Shown here: positions 8,334-16,504 of the stretch, one piece after another | Numbering within the stretch: the stretch's first letter is position 1 | How the letters are laid out: every line of letters begins with the position of its first letter | Assembly (NCBI GenBank): GCA_018436785.1 | Contig: JAHDKR010000037.1 | Location: forward strand, 1 to 38,789 | DNA length: 38,789 bases | From: Synergistaceae bacterium | Lineage (GTDB): Bacteria > Synergistota > Synergistia > Synergistales > Aminobacteriaceae | Reading direction: 5' to 3' | Position numbers and translations under genes: made by a program | Notes under the pieces: model-generated | What the model was told of the DNA's origin: nothing | Seen by the model: the letters and a program-made list of their open reading frames with translations, nothing else | Databases searched by the model: none

Positions 8334-9842
8334 TTAGGCATTTATTTTAAATATCTTTCGATAGATTGCTCGTACAAAGCGATGCAAGCCTGCCGCCTTT
8401 AATAAACGTATTATGATATCTCTTGTGGCAAATTTCATATTTCGTTTTTTGATTCTAATCCATGTCGAAAATTTTACTACAGAGCATCTGAAGTAGGAAG
8501 GCTTGTCCAGAAGAAGATCGATGAGACATATGTCTTCTCTGTCTTTTGGCGTGTTCCTATTTATTTTAAACATCTTTAAGTTAGTCAAAGAAATAAATTT
8601 CATTCCTCTAAATATAAGATAATTTTGAGGATCAAAGAAGAGCTCCGGAAGAGATTTATTATATAGATTTGAATATTTGTTATTGTTGTCTATTGGATCA
8701 TCTGAGAAGATATGTTCGCAGTGCTCTTCTAAAGATAAAAAATCTAAATCACCAAGTTCTCGTAAACCGTAAAGGCTTAATGAAGCGCTAGAGTCTATAA
8801 TAAAATCCCGCAAATTAAAACACTCTTTTTGCGTTTTAATCTTAAATATTTCCAAAAGATTATATAATTTACTATATTTGTAAATGTTAGCGTTATTTAA
8901 AAGGTGAATTGAGTTTTTGTTTAATAGCATGTCAATAATACTTTGTGTCTCTTCGTAGCAATCTGTGCTATGAACACTATGATTGCCTAGTGCCAATAAA
9001 TTCCTAATAGAATTTTTTATATTTTTGATGATATCTACGTTTTCGCTTTCCACTAGGTACAAGAATAAAGGAGTGTCCTTTTTATAGCAAGCGAAAGCTT
9101 TGTCTTGTGCTCCTGCAAAGTCATTCTTGGGTGTTCCTACCCAATTTTGATGGAAATAAGTTTCAATAATAAAACTTCTCAAGCCCTCAAAGTTTAAAGA
9201 TATTTCTTTAGTGTAAATTATTCGTGTTGTGCTACGCAATAATTCGTAGAGCACTTGCTGAGTTGTTTTTGAGTTGGCTATTGGCCATAAACATATAGCG
9301 TAAATATTTTTATTTTTAAGCTTGCAATATTCCGATATTGCAAAGTCAAGATATTTTTCGCCAAGAAGGCGTTGTCGAAAGAAAGAAAAACTGTAATCTG
9401 TTGATAAGTTGTCAAAACGTACGACTGGAACCTTTATTTGAAGAAAAGCAGATATTGCAGCCCTATGACTCCCGTTGAGGATAGTGTTATTTCTCCCTAC
9501 AGGGATTACCGAAAGATTCGGATCAAATCCTTTTGTTTTGAGGCTAGTGATAAGCGAATTGAATTCTTCGAAATAGCTAATAATAGAATTTTTCCCCCTA
9601 TTGCCAGGTTCAACATATTTTCCGAGCGAAAAAGCTTCAATGTGTGCCATGTACATATCTACGAGAAAGGGTATTTTATAGCCTCTTTGAAGCATTTCTA
9701 CATATTTAATCTTAATAATTATATCAATACGCTCAGGAACAATAAGTTCATCTGGAAAAAGCCACTCAATTTCATAGTTTGAATTAACATCAATATTATG
9801 AGAAGAACAAAAGCTGGGTGATAAAAGTTTATTTAAATTCAC
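8334..9842 (-). CDS. Uncharacterised two-module protein: ParB-like N-terminal module and possible nucleotidyltransferase-like C-terminal region
   Basis: I do not recognise this 502-residue protein as a named enzyme. The first third carries VIPVGRNNTILNGSHRAAIS, which resembles the ParB/sulfiredoxin-like fold motif (G-x-HR-x-A). The latter part has SLYGLRELGDLDFLSLE followed by an ELFFDPQNYLIFRGMKFISL segment. That pairing recalls proteins of capsule and glycan loci with a nucleotidyltransferase-like region, here from memory only. I chose GTG 9842 because AAAAGGAG lies 7 bases upstream; an in-frame TTG at 9890 overlaps the GT10 gene. It is strongly AT-rich, like its neighbours. No signal peptide is apparent, and the basic tail ends in IYRKIFK. 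Confidence 0.55.
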   Translation of the reverse strand: MNLNKLLSPSFCSSHNIDVNSNYEIEWLFPDELIVPERIDIIIKIKYVEMLQRGYKIPFLVDMYMAHIEAFSLGKYVEPGNRGKNSIISYFEEFNSLITSLKTKGFDPNLSVIPVGRNNTILNGSHRAAISAFLQIKVPVVRFDNLSTDYSFSFFRQRLLGEKYLDFAISEYCKLKNKNIYAICLWPIANSKTTQQVLYELLRSTTRIIYTKEISLNFEGLRSFIIETYFHQNWVGTPKNDFAGAQDKAFACYKKDTPLFLYLVESENVDIIKNIKNSIRNLLALGNHSVHSTDCYEETQSIIDMLLNKNSIHLLNNANIYKYSKLYNLLEIFKIKTQKECFNLRDFIIDSSASLSLYGLRELGDLDFLSLEEHCEHIFSDDPIDNNNKYSNLYNKSLPELFFDPQNYLIFRGMKFISLTNLKMFKINRNTPKDREDICLIDLLLDKPSYFRCSVVKFSTWIRIKKRNMKFATRDIIIRLLKAAGLHRFVRAIYRKIFKINA

Positions 9843-9883
9843 CGAAAAACTCCTTTTAGATTTAGGAAAGCGGGCATTATGTT

Positions 9884-10912
9884 TTAACAAGAGCCCGCTT
9901 GCATTTTAAGGAAAGTCCAGAAACGTCGCAAATTGCCTTGAAGCGTGAATCTATTTTCGGGTTGTAAAGTTATCTTAGTAGGGGGAGAAGGTTCAAATCT
10001 GCGAGTATCTTTTATAAGCGATGTGATTACTGAAAACAGATTATATTTATTTAGTACACGTTCTCTGGCTTCAGAAATCAATTCTATGGAATTATCAAAT
10101 GTATTTTTTTCAATTGTGGCATATATTGTGCGTAATGCTTCTTCTGGATGCTCAATATCTATCCAAGTGAAGGAACCGCGAGGAAAGTAGTCTGTTATGT
10201 TCGGACATCCCCAGTAGAAGGGGTGTGTCCCGCCGAGAAACGCGTCTGCCAGTTTTTCCGTCCAGTAGTTGGGGAAGGAACTATTTTCCAGCGCAATATG
10301 ATACTTGTATGGTGCTATGGCGTCGCGCTTACATAAAACTTCATTCTTTCGTCCTCTACCAAAAATGTCTAATTCAGGGATTTCTGCTCGTTCCAAAAAA
10401 GAAATGAATTCGCTTCGTTTTATGTGTCCGTCACACATGGTTTTGGTAGAGCAGATAGCCGATATTAAACGTTCTTTTTGGTTGTAGGAAAACATTGAAG
10501 TTAAGGTGTCATAGTTTTCAACGAAGGAGTCATTGGATGAGAGATGGCAGCTCTTCCCGGCAAGCCCATAGCGCCATGGAATGGGTGGGTTTTTATGAAT
10601 AAGCCCAGGGTGGTCAATTTCATGACAAGTTAGGATTCGAGAAAACTGTGCTAGAAAAGCTGGCGCGTAGCTTTTAATGGAGGGGGGCTCTCCCGTTATC
10701 AAAAGAAGGTGAGATGGAGGGCATGTTGTGGAAATAGGTTCAGGGAGATCGTCACTAACAACCCAAAAATCGGCGTCGGGACAGTTATTATCAGTAACAA
10801 ACTCAACGTTATCCCAAATACCGGAATTATTTGGTGTTTGAAGCAGAAGGGCATCTGCATTGAATGCTCGCGAGAGTTTAACACGTATACGCTTTTTATA
10901 TGTTGAAATCAT
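9884..10912 (-). CDS. GT10-family glycosyltransferase (alpha-1,3/4-fucosyltransferase-like)
   Basis: The 342-residue protein has the hallmark C-terminal block of GT10 enzymes at about residues 200-250: YKYHIALENS, then NYWTEKLADAF, GGTHPFYWG and a late FPRGSFTWID. These residues bind GDP-fucose in known family members. The N-terminal half is divergent, as usual for acceptor-binding domains. It sits in the AT-rich cassette between the capsule-type gene and the unknown protein. The ATG at 10912 has only a weak ribosome site. GDP-fucose synthesis genes are not in the window, so the donor must come from elsewhere or differ from fucose. Confidence 0.85.
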   Translation of the reverse strand: MISTYKKRIRVKLSRAFNADALLLQTPNNSGIWDNVEFVTDNNCPDADFWVVSDDLPEPISTTCPPSHLLLITGEPPSIKSYAPAFLAQFSRILTCHEIDHPGLIHKNPPIPWRYGLAGKSCHLSSNDSFVENYDTLTSMFSYNQKERLISAICSTKTMCDGHIKRSEFISFLERAEIPELDIFGRGRKNEVLCKRDAIAPYKYHIALENSSFPNYWTEKLADAFLGGTHPFYWGCPNITDYFPRGSFTWIDIEHPEEALRTIYATIEKNTFDNSIELISEARERVLNKYNLFSVITSLIKDTRRFEPSPPTKITLQPENRFTLQGNLRRFWTFLKMQAGSC

Positions 10913-11032
10913 GTTTTAGCACCATGCCTTTCTTTTAAAAAATTGTTTAGATGAGCACTTTCTTGCAAAAATTATATACAGTTATAATAAGTCTGATAAT
11001 AATAAAAAAGATAAAATTTTATTATATTAAAA

Positions 11033-12628
11033 TTAATCGGGATAGTGAAATGATTTATCGTCAAAGAAATAAAGTTCATTTCCTTCTACAATTTTTGTAA
11101 CTGCCTTGACATACGGATCTTCATTCCAAGGAAGTGAGTTTAAATTTCTGGTTAACTCATAGAAGAAGATGTCATATTTTTGTAACATGTCTTCAGCTCT
11201 CTCTCCTTGAACAAGTCCTACCGAAGGAATTATTTCGCTTTCCGGATAAAGCGCAATATGATACCAATACAAAAGGCGCTTAGCTTTAGCAACCATTAAT
11301 TCATCTAGTCGTTCGACTTGATCGAGTGTGCTAAGTATTTCAAAATACTCTGATTGTGTTTTTGGGTCATAGGAAAGTCCAATGTCGGAATAAACTGCTT
11401 TTCCTGCTAATACTGGTTTTAACCCCATGCAAGCACCTTCGAGGCCAGCTGTTCCGTTTACTGTTACCAGTGTATCGGCGATGTCGAATACGGAAGATGT
11501 GCTGAAGTTTTCTGGAGCTAATTTTAAAAAAGGAGCATTGTGTTCTTCAATAATACTTTGTATATAATGTCTGTCTTCTTGATATAAATAACTACAAGGA
11601 TGTGGTTTAATTATCCAATTTACATTACGTATTTTTGAAATAAAATTAATAGTTTCAATAAACCATTGATGGAAGTCTCTGAATAATAATTTTTTATACA
11701 CATGATTTGCGTCTGAAAAGGCATGAGGCATAATAAACACAATCTTTTTATTCATGTCAAGTGAAAGAGCTCTGCAAAGTTCGTCTCTCGAGCATTGGGC
11801 TTTGTCTTTAAAGGCGTCTACTGCGTCGATATACAAGGTCTCTCCTTTAAATCTTTTCTTAAGATATTTATCAACGGTTGTTAGGATTTCGCATTGATAT
11901 TTCTCTGATATTTGAAAAAAGTCTTTCGGGGGATGCAGGGGGGAGCGAAAGACATCCTTTGAAGATCCTAATCTTCTGGTATAGTTTCGATTGGTTGTGA
12001 TGCTGAAGAATGAGCAAAAGACAGGAAGCCCCTTTCTTGCTGCGATTCTTGCGAGAGGTAAGCCTATTTCGGGGTAATACCAATCATTTACAAGCACGCA
12101 TGCTATATCATGCTTTTTTATTAGGAAATCACATGTATAAAAATATAGCAATGCTTTAAAAAGAATTTTTAAAAAATGCAATTTAAAGTTTCGTGGATTT
12201 TTGTAGCAATGATTATTGCGAATAAAGAAATCATAAACATTTTCACCTATTTCAACGCCATTTACATGAAAATTACTTATAAAATCATCGTAATAATGTC
12301 GCTTAAGTAATAACCTCCCTCCCTCTTTTATGGTTTTAGCAATAGACTTTATAAGGATAAGGGGGTTAGAAATTAGCGTGTGGTCTATATATATAAAATT
12401 TGCGATCCCAAATGACTCAAAGATTTTCCTATTGCTAATATTTTTTTTATTATTCATTAGTACTATAGGTTCGCAATTTAGCGTCTGGTGGATAATTCTG
12501 GCTACAATGGATTTTCTCGGGACGTCGAATAAAGAAAAATTGCCTTCAACGAGCACTTTTTGGGGCAAGGTAGGAACCTTGGACCAAATCTTTGAGTTGT
12601 AGTTAACAAATGACTCTAGACACTCCAT
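11033..12628 (-). CDS. Capsule polysaccharide synthesis-type protein (KpsS/KpsC-like, GT-B-like)
   Basis: This 531-residue cytoplasmic protein resembles capsule-synthesis (Kdo-transferase-like) proteins. Toward the C-terminus it has WIIKPHPCSYL at about residue 338, then FDIADTLVTVNGTAGLEG and GLKPVLAGKAVYSDIGL, the usual signature of that group. The N-terminal part has no clear motif. The ATG at 12628 follows AAGGGGAG by 6 bases. It is the first gene of the AT-rich cassette and starts just downstream of the IS3-family element. A promoter for it might lie in the IS end, but none is clear. The exact sugar transferred is unknown. Confidence 0.65.
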   Translation of the reverse strand: MECLESFVNYNSKIWSKVPTLPQKVLVEGNFSLFDVPRKSIVARIIHQTLNCEPIVLMNNKKNISNRKIFESFGIANFIYIDHTLISNPLILIKSIAKTIKEGGRLLLKRHYYDDFISNFHVNGVEIGENVYDFFIRNNHCYKNPRNFKLHFLKILFKALLYFYTCDFLIKKHDIACVLVNDWYYPEIGLPLARIAARKGLPVFCSFFSITTNRNYTRRLGSSKDVFRSPLHPPKDFFQISEKYQCEILTTVDKYLKKRFKGETLYIDAVDAFKDKAQCSRDELCRALSLDMNKKIVFIMPHAFSDANHVYKKLLFRDFHQWFIETINFISKIRNVNWIIKPHPCSYLYQEDRHYIQSIIEEHNAPFLKLAPENFSTSSVFDIADTLVTVNGTAGLEGACMGLKPVLAGKAVYSDIGLSYDPKTQSEYFEILSTLDQVERLDELMVAKAKRLLYWYHIALYPESEIIPSVGLVQGERAEDMLQKYDIFFYELTRNLNSLPWNEDPYVKAVTKIVEGNELYFFDDKSFHYPD

Positions 12629-12662
12629 CTGAATCTCCCCTTGATTACATAAAATTGCGGCT

Positions 12663-12699
12663 TCCCCGATTAAATAGACATCGAAAACAGACGTTTATC
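12663..12699 (+). repeat. Terminal inverted repeat of the IS3-family element (orfB side)
   Basis: This stretch matches the reverse complement of 13929-13965 over about 26 of 37 positions. The outermost nine bases TCCCCGATT are identical in the two ends. Confidence 0.65.
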
Positions 12700-12749
12700 T
12701 TACGGTTTCACAGAATCGCTTTCAATTCCTCTTGATCCTTCTCGATTCA

Positions 12750-13604
12750 TCACGCCGCCCTCTTCCCGGAGTAGTATTCCTCGGGCGTCAGGTACCCGTT
12801 GCTCTCGTGCAGGCGGCGTCGATTGTAAAAAATCTCCACATATTCGAACACTGCGGCCCGTGCTTCTTCTCGCGTGCGGAAACGCCACTCGTGCAGCCAT
12901 TCGTACTTCATTTTCCCCCAGAACGCTTCCATTGGCGCATTGTCCCAGCAATTCCCTTTTCTCGACATACTGCAAACAAGTCCATACTCTTCCAGTTTCT
13001 TCCGATATTCATTGGAGCAGTACTGGCTTCCCCGGTCGGAATGCACTATCGTTCCCGACAGACGCCCGGAGCGACGATACGCCTCTTCCAGCGCTACGAT
13101 AACCAGGTCCTTCGTCATTCTCGACCCCATCGACAGGTCGATCATCTTGTGACCGTACAAATCAAGCACTCCGGCTATGTACAGCCATCCCTCGTCGGTC
13201 CAGAGGTACGTGATGTCAGAAACGAACTTCTCGCCCGGCACGACCGCTTCGAACTCCCGGTTCAGTACGTTCTCCGCCACCGGCATCCGGTGTCCGGAAT
13301 CTGTCGTCGCCTTGTATTTCCGCGCGGTCTTCGCTCTCAGACCCTCTTCTTTCATGATCCGCTCGATCCGCTTGTGATTCACATGCTTCCCGAGGCGGAA
13401 GAGTTCCTTCCTGATCTTCCGGCTGCCGTAGACGCGGCGGCTCTTCTCGAAGATCTCCTTTATTCGCTCCGCCAATTCCTCGTTCTCGATCTCCCTGGCG
13501 CTTTTCGGGCGTTTCTCCCATGCGTAGTACCCGCTCCTGGATACCTCGAGCACTGCGCACATCTTCGCTACCCTGTACTTTTCACGGTTGGCGCGGATGA
13601 ACAC
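12750..13604 (-). CDS. IS3-family transposase OrfB (DDE integrase core)
   Basis: The 284-residue catalytic half carries an HTH_21-like region (VYGSRKIRKEL) and an rve integrase core. The acidic triad is visible: D in VSDITYLW, D in HSDRGSQYC and E in NAPMEAFWG, with 35 residues between the last two, the DD(35)E spacing of IS3 elements. The local start is GTG at 13604, but the frame is open upstream to the slippery run, so the active product is probably an OrfAB fusion made by -1 frameshifting. No truncation is seen, so the element may still be active. Confidence 0.92.
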   Translation of the reverse strand: MFIRANREKYRVAKMCAVLEVSRSGYYAWEKRPKSAREIENEELAERIKEIFEKSRRVYGSRKIRKELFRLGKHVNHKRIERIMKEEGLRAKTARKYKATTDSGHRMPVAENVLNREFEAVVPGEKFVSDITYLWTDEGWLYIAGVLDLYGHKMIDLSMGSRMTKDLVIVALEEAYRRSGRLSGTIVHSDRGSQYCSNEYRKKLEEYGLVCSMSRKGNCWDNAPMEAFWGKMKYEWLHEWRFRTREEARAAVFEYVEIFYNRRRLHESNGYLTPEEYYSGKRAA

Positions 13605-13612
13605 GAACCTCT

Positions 13613-13903
13613 TTACTTGTGGTTCTTCGCGAAGTACGCCGCCGCTTTTTTTAGGATCTCAACCTCCTCGCGAAGGTCCTTGTTCTCCCTCTCAAGCTTA
13701 CGAAGCCGTTCGTCCTCGGTGCTCAGCTTCCCGCTGCCGGGAAAAGGATTGTCCGGACGACTCCGGAACCGGCGTATCCAACCGTTCAACGTGTTCGGAT
13801 TCACTCCCAGCTCCTCCGCCACTTGCTTCAGAGGTTCGCCCGTGCGCTCCAGTCGCCTTACCGCTTCCAGTTTGAAATCCGGCGAATAGTACTTCGCTGC
13901 CAT
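13613..13903 (-). CDS. IS3-family OrfA (helix-turn-helix, leucine-zipper protein)
   Basis: The 96-residue protein has an N-terminal helix-turn-helix (GEPLKQVAEELGVNPNTL then GWIRRF, residues ~22-46) that binds the IS ends. A C-terminal leucine-zipper-like stretch (RLRKLERENKDLREEVEIL) serves for multimerisation. The ATG at 13903 has GGGGCGG upstream. The stop TAA lies 9 bases before the local OrfB start, but the OrfB frame overlaps its end, as expected for programmed -1 frameshifting. Confidence 0.9.
   Translation of the reverse strand: MAAKYYSPDFKLEAVRRLERTGEPLKQVAEELGVNPNTLNGWIRRFRSRPDNPFPGSGKLSTEDERLRKLERENKDLREEVEILKKAAAYFAKNHK
13646..13652 (-). other. Predicted -1 ribosomal frameshift site (A7 run) between orfA and orfB
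   Basis: On the minus strand seven A residues are read CTA-AAA-AAA-GCG in the OrfA frame, an A_AAA_AAA heptamer. A -1 slip continues without a stop through VKRFVFIRANREKY into OrfB. This is the standard way IS3 elements make OrfAB. I did not find a clear downstream stimulatory stem. Confidence 0.7.
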
Positions 13904-13928
13904 CTCGCACCGCCCCTTTCTGACTTAC

Positions 13929-13965
13929 AGTATATGTCTCTTTCTACTGTCTATCAAATCGGGGA
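13929..13965 (-). repeat. Terminal inverted repeat of the IS3-family element (orfA side)
   Basis: This is the inverted partner of 12663-12699. Reading inward on the minus strand it begins TCCCCGATTTGATAGACAG. It lies 25 bases upstream of the OrfA start. Confidence 0.65.
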
Positions 13966-14584
13966 CGGGGCACTCGACGTTCAGCCCGCACCGCGGACAG
14001 CATTTGCGGACGACCTGGTGCTCCGTCACGATGATCGGCTTCTCGGGGATCTCGAAGACCTGACGCCTCCGGATGACCTCTCCCGCCTCGGTTTCCAAGG
14101 AGCACCCGCATGAGCACCGCTCGGGTTCGTGACGAACAACGACATCAGGATCTGAGGTCTGTGCCAGGGGCGCTCCCGGATGCCCGTGCTGCCCGCCGGG
14201 CTTTCGACCGCTTTTTCCACGAAGGCTTTTCGGTGCGGGAGGCTTCTTCAGACCGTCGGAGGAAGGAGGCCTAGATCTGTTCCGGCTGTTCATGTCGAGG
14301 CTGGCTTTCAGCTCCGCGATTTGACATGCCATATCCGTGATTCTATTCGCCATATCCGCGTTTTGACGCTCCAGCTCGAGAATGCGGCGATCCCTGTCCA
14401 GAAGAGCGGCCTCGAGCATGCGGATCTTCTTGCGGAGAAACTGGACGACGCAGACAACCTCCGGAGGCTGATTCCGAAGAAACTCTTCGAGCATCGCGTC
14501 CTCTTCTGGGGTGGTGAGTTCGTAAGGAAGCAATGGGGAGGAATCCGTCGATTGTATTCGTTCCTTCGGTATCAATTCTGTCAC
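13966..14584 (-). pseudogene. Truncated IS66-family transposase (TnpC N-terminal part)
   Basis: About 205 codons of an IS66 TnpC remain. After a coiled coil (residues ~55-95) comes SRPPSSDGLKKPPAPKSLRG, then GKSGRKPGGQHGHPG, the CSCG/CPRCG zinc-binding cysteines and CGLNVE. Similarity to the intact copy at 14711-16369 stops right after CGLNVE, at the IS3 border, and the reading then runs into IS3 sequence. The catalytic DDE domain is gone. The N-terminal 90 residues differ strongly from the intact copy, so this was a related but distinct element. The start is GTG 14584 or a TTG 12 bases later. Confidence 0.88.
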
Positions 14585-14680
14585 CTCCGTATTTGCTTTG
14601 TAAGATTTTAGCGCCTTGCAGTTATATCAATACTATTGCAATTATTCCGTAGCTTTAAAATTGGGCACTTAGATAATTAC
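13966..14680 (-). mobile_element. Remnant of an IS66-family element, 5' end with terminal repeat
   Basis: The outer end at 14661-14680 reads inward (minus strand) GTAATTATCTAAGTGCCCA, matching the ends of the intact IS66 element (GTAACTATCCAGGT...). The other half was lost next to the IS3-family element. The TTAC end lies exactly 8 bases from the next IS66 element. Confidence 0.75.
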
Positions 14681-14688
14681 CAAATAAA
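14681..14688. repeat. 8-bp target-site duplication, left copy (CAAATAAA)
   Basis: Identical to 16486-16493. It directly borders the GTAA end of the intact IS66 element on one side and the TTAC end of the remnant on the other. IS66 elements make 8-bp duplications. Confidence 0.9.
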
Positions 14689-16485
14689 GTAACTATCCAG
14701 GTGCTCCCCGTTAGACATGCTCGGGAATCCAAGCGCGCCCCAGGAGAGCCTCCTTCAGCAACTTGAAAACATCGCCGCCCTGTTTCCGGACGGTGTCGAC
14801 GAAACTTCGAATGCGGACGAAACGCCGCGCCCCTTCAAGAGTTCGGGTACATCCCGAGATCTTCTGGAGAAGGCGGATCATCCTAAGCCCCCGCTCCGCA
14901 AGATTGTTCGTGAAGGGCACTTCCGGCTTCTCGATGAACAGAAGCACTTCGCGCTCGTACTTGCCGAGTCGCTCATGAAGATTGGCGGCCTTGGACTTCT
15001 TCGCCCGGCCTCTCGCGCCTTCCTTTCTCGGTTCGGGGGGCGGAAGCTCCGCCTCGCCGGAGGCGAGAACGGCCCGGTACCTCTCTCTGAAGAAGTCGAT
15101 CCTCTCGCGGGGAAGAACTCCGTCCGGAGTCGCGTTCTTGGTTCCGTTCATCTCCGAGAGCAGATCGAACATCTTCTTCGCCCAGTCTTGGGACTCGTTC
15201 TCGAAGGCCGCCCGAAGCTCCCGAAGGAGATGCGCTCCGCACAGAGCATGAGCGCATTCGAACGCCGGGTCGAAGTAGGGCTTCCAGCAGTCGTGGACGA
15301 GAACTCCCGTGTATTGCAGCAGAACGCCGAGATCGTCGATCCCCTCCTTGCCGCGCCGCTTGAAGACCCCGAGGAGCGTCGCCCCCTCGGTGGCCGCGAC
15401 GTGAGCCCAGTGGAGAGAGCCGGCCACTCTCAGTCCGGTCTCGTCGACGTACACGACTCCGGCTTCGACGAGAAGACGGCGGACGGTCTCCTCGAACGCT
15501 TCGAGGTTCGTGTAGAGCAGCCTTTCCCACAGTTCCGCCGTGCCCTTGGCGAACGGCACCCCGAAGAGCGTGCGGCAGAGCTGCGAAAGACGCTCGTACG
15601 GCAGGAACTGGACGGACCTGAGATAGAGCGCGAACGCCAGAAAGGACAGGCCGTACTGCACGGGGACGGGTTTCACCTCTCCAGGAAGCGAACCCTCGAC
15701 GTTCAGCCCGCACCGCGGACAGCGCTTGCGAAAAACCTGATGCTCCGTCACGAGGACCGGTTTCTCGGGGATCTCGAAGACCTGATGCCTCCGGACGATC
15801 TCTTCCGTCTCCGCTTCCAGGGAGCACCCGCAGGAGCAACGGTCGGGCACATCCGGCAAAAGCATGCCGGAGGCTTCGCGCTGCTGTACCACGGAATCCG
15901 GATCGGAGGTCTGTTCGAGGGTCGTTCCCGGATGCCCGTGCTGCCCGCCGGGTTTTCGGCCGCTTTTCCCCCGAAGACTTTTCGGCGCGGGAGGTTTCTT
16001 CAGACCGTCGGAGGAGGGCGGCTTGGAGCTGTTCCGGCTGTTCATCGAAATACGGTCTTCGAGCAGCTTCATCCGTTCTTCCAGGCGTTCTATGCGGGCG
16101 TCCTTTTCTCTGAGTTCCTCCGACAAGGCGTTGTTCTGTTCCGCAAGTTCCTCCAGCATTGCTTGCTGTTCTTCGAGAAGAAGCTGCATCCGGATGGCGA
16201 GGGGCTCGAGAGTGCGCAGTTTCCGGTGGAGGCGGGAGATGGCGGCGACATACTGCTCGGCGCTCACGAGAGTGGGATTGCGCTTCATGAGGTCCAAAGC
16301 GGCATCCTCCTCCGGAGCGAGGAACTCGTAGGTGATCAAGGGAGAGATGTTTTTGAGATTGCCCGTCATAAGATATCTTTACACCTCGCTGTCGCAGCGT
16401 TTGAAAGAAACATCACCCTGAAATGTTTGAAATATTGTAGCAAGACTGCTGTGCATTGTCAAAGTGCGGGTACCTGGATAGTTAC
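14689..16485 (-). mobile_element. Intact IS66-family insertion sequence (single tnpC type, 1797 bp)
   Basis: The ends are inverted repeats beginning GTAACTATCCAGGT on both sides (14689-14702 and 16472-16485). They are flanked by perfect 8-bp duplications CAAATAAA. It carries one transposase and no tnpA or tnpB, like the single-ORF subgroup of IS66. The exact ends and duplication point to a fairly recent insertion, downstream of ptmE. Confidence 0.93.
14711..16369 (-). CDS. IS66-family transposase TnpC
   Basis: The 552-residue transposase has a long coiled coil (residues ~35-110), the IS66 linker NSSKPPSSDGLKKPPAPKS, a zinc-binding region (CSCG, CPRCG) and the catalytic domain. Acidic residues are seen in VVYVDETGLR, VLVHDCWKPYF and NLAERGLRMIR, and the region CAHALCGAHLLREL is typical. 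Length is normal, with no stop or frameshift. The start is ATG 16369 with a weak ribosome site. A long open frame on the opposite strand is only a shadow of this gene. Confidence 0.95.
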   Translation of the reverse strand: MTGNLKNISPLITYEFLAPEEDAALDLMKRNPTLVSAEQYVAAISRLHRKLRTLEPLAIRMQLLLEEQQAMLEELAEQNNALSEELREKDARIERLEERMKLLEDRISMNSRNSSKPPSSDGLKKPPAPKSLRGKSGRKPGGQHGHPGTTLEQTSDPDSVVQQREASGMLLPDVPDRCSCGCSLEAETEEIVRRHQVFEIPEKPVLVTEHQVFRKRCPRCGLNVEGSLPGEVKPVPVQYGLSFLAFALYLRSVQFLPYERLSQLCRTLFGVPFAKGTAELWERLLYTNLEAFEETVRRLLVEAGVVYVDETGLRVAGSLHWAHVAATEGATLLGVFKRRGKEGIDDLGVLLQYTGVLVHDCWKPYFDPAFECAHALCGAHLLRELRAAFENESQDWAKKMFDLLSEMNGTKNATPDGVLPRERIDFFRERYRAVLASGEAELPPPEPRKEGARGRAKKSKAANLHERLGKYEREVLLFIEKPEVPFTNNLAERGLRMIRLLQKISGCTRTLEGARRFVRIRSFVDTVRKQGGDVFKLLKEALLGRAWIPEHV

Positions 16486-16493
16486 CAAATAAA
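16486..16493. repeat. 8-bp target-site duplication, right copy (CAAATAAA)
   Basis: Identical to 14681-14688 and directly adjacent to the TTAC end of the IS66 element. It lies 12 bases from the ptmE stop, so the insertion spared the gene. Confidence 0.9.
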
Positions 16494-16504
16494 AAAGTTA
16501 TTTT

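Larger units (their letters stand above)
12663..13965 (-). mobile_element. IS3-family insertion sequence (orfA/orfB, about 1.3 kb)
   Basis: The element holds an orfA/orfB pair with a slippery site between them. Its ends are imperfect inverted repeats of about 37 bases at 12663-12699 and 13929-13965, sharing TCCCCGATT, then ATAGACA, AAA and AGAC in register. Ends are accurate to a few bases. No matching target duplication is visible, which fits an insertion followed by deletion: the right side abuts a truncated IS66 transposase whose missing half is absent from the left side. Confidence 0.8.

Noticed and set aside
14717..16492. A 591-codon open frame on the plus strand
   Set aside because: It lies fully antisense to the intact IS66 transposase, whose domains and ends are clear. 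High GC content opens the opposite frame.
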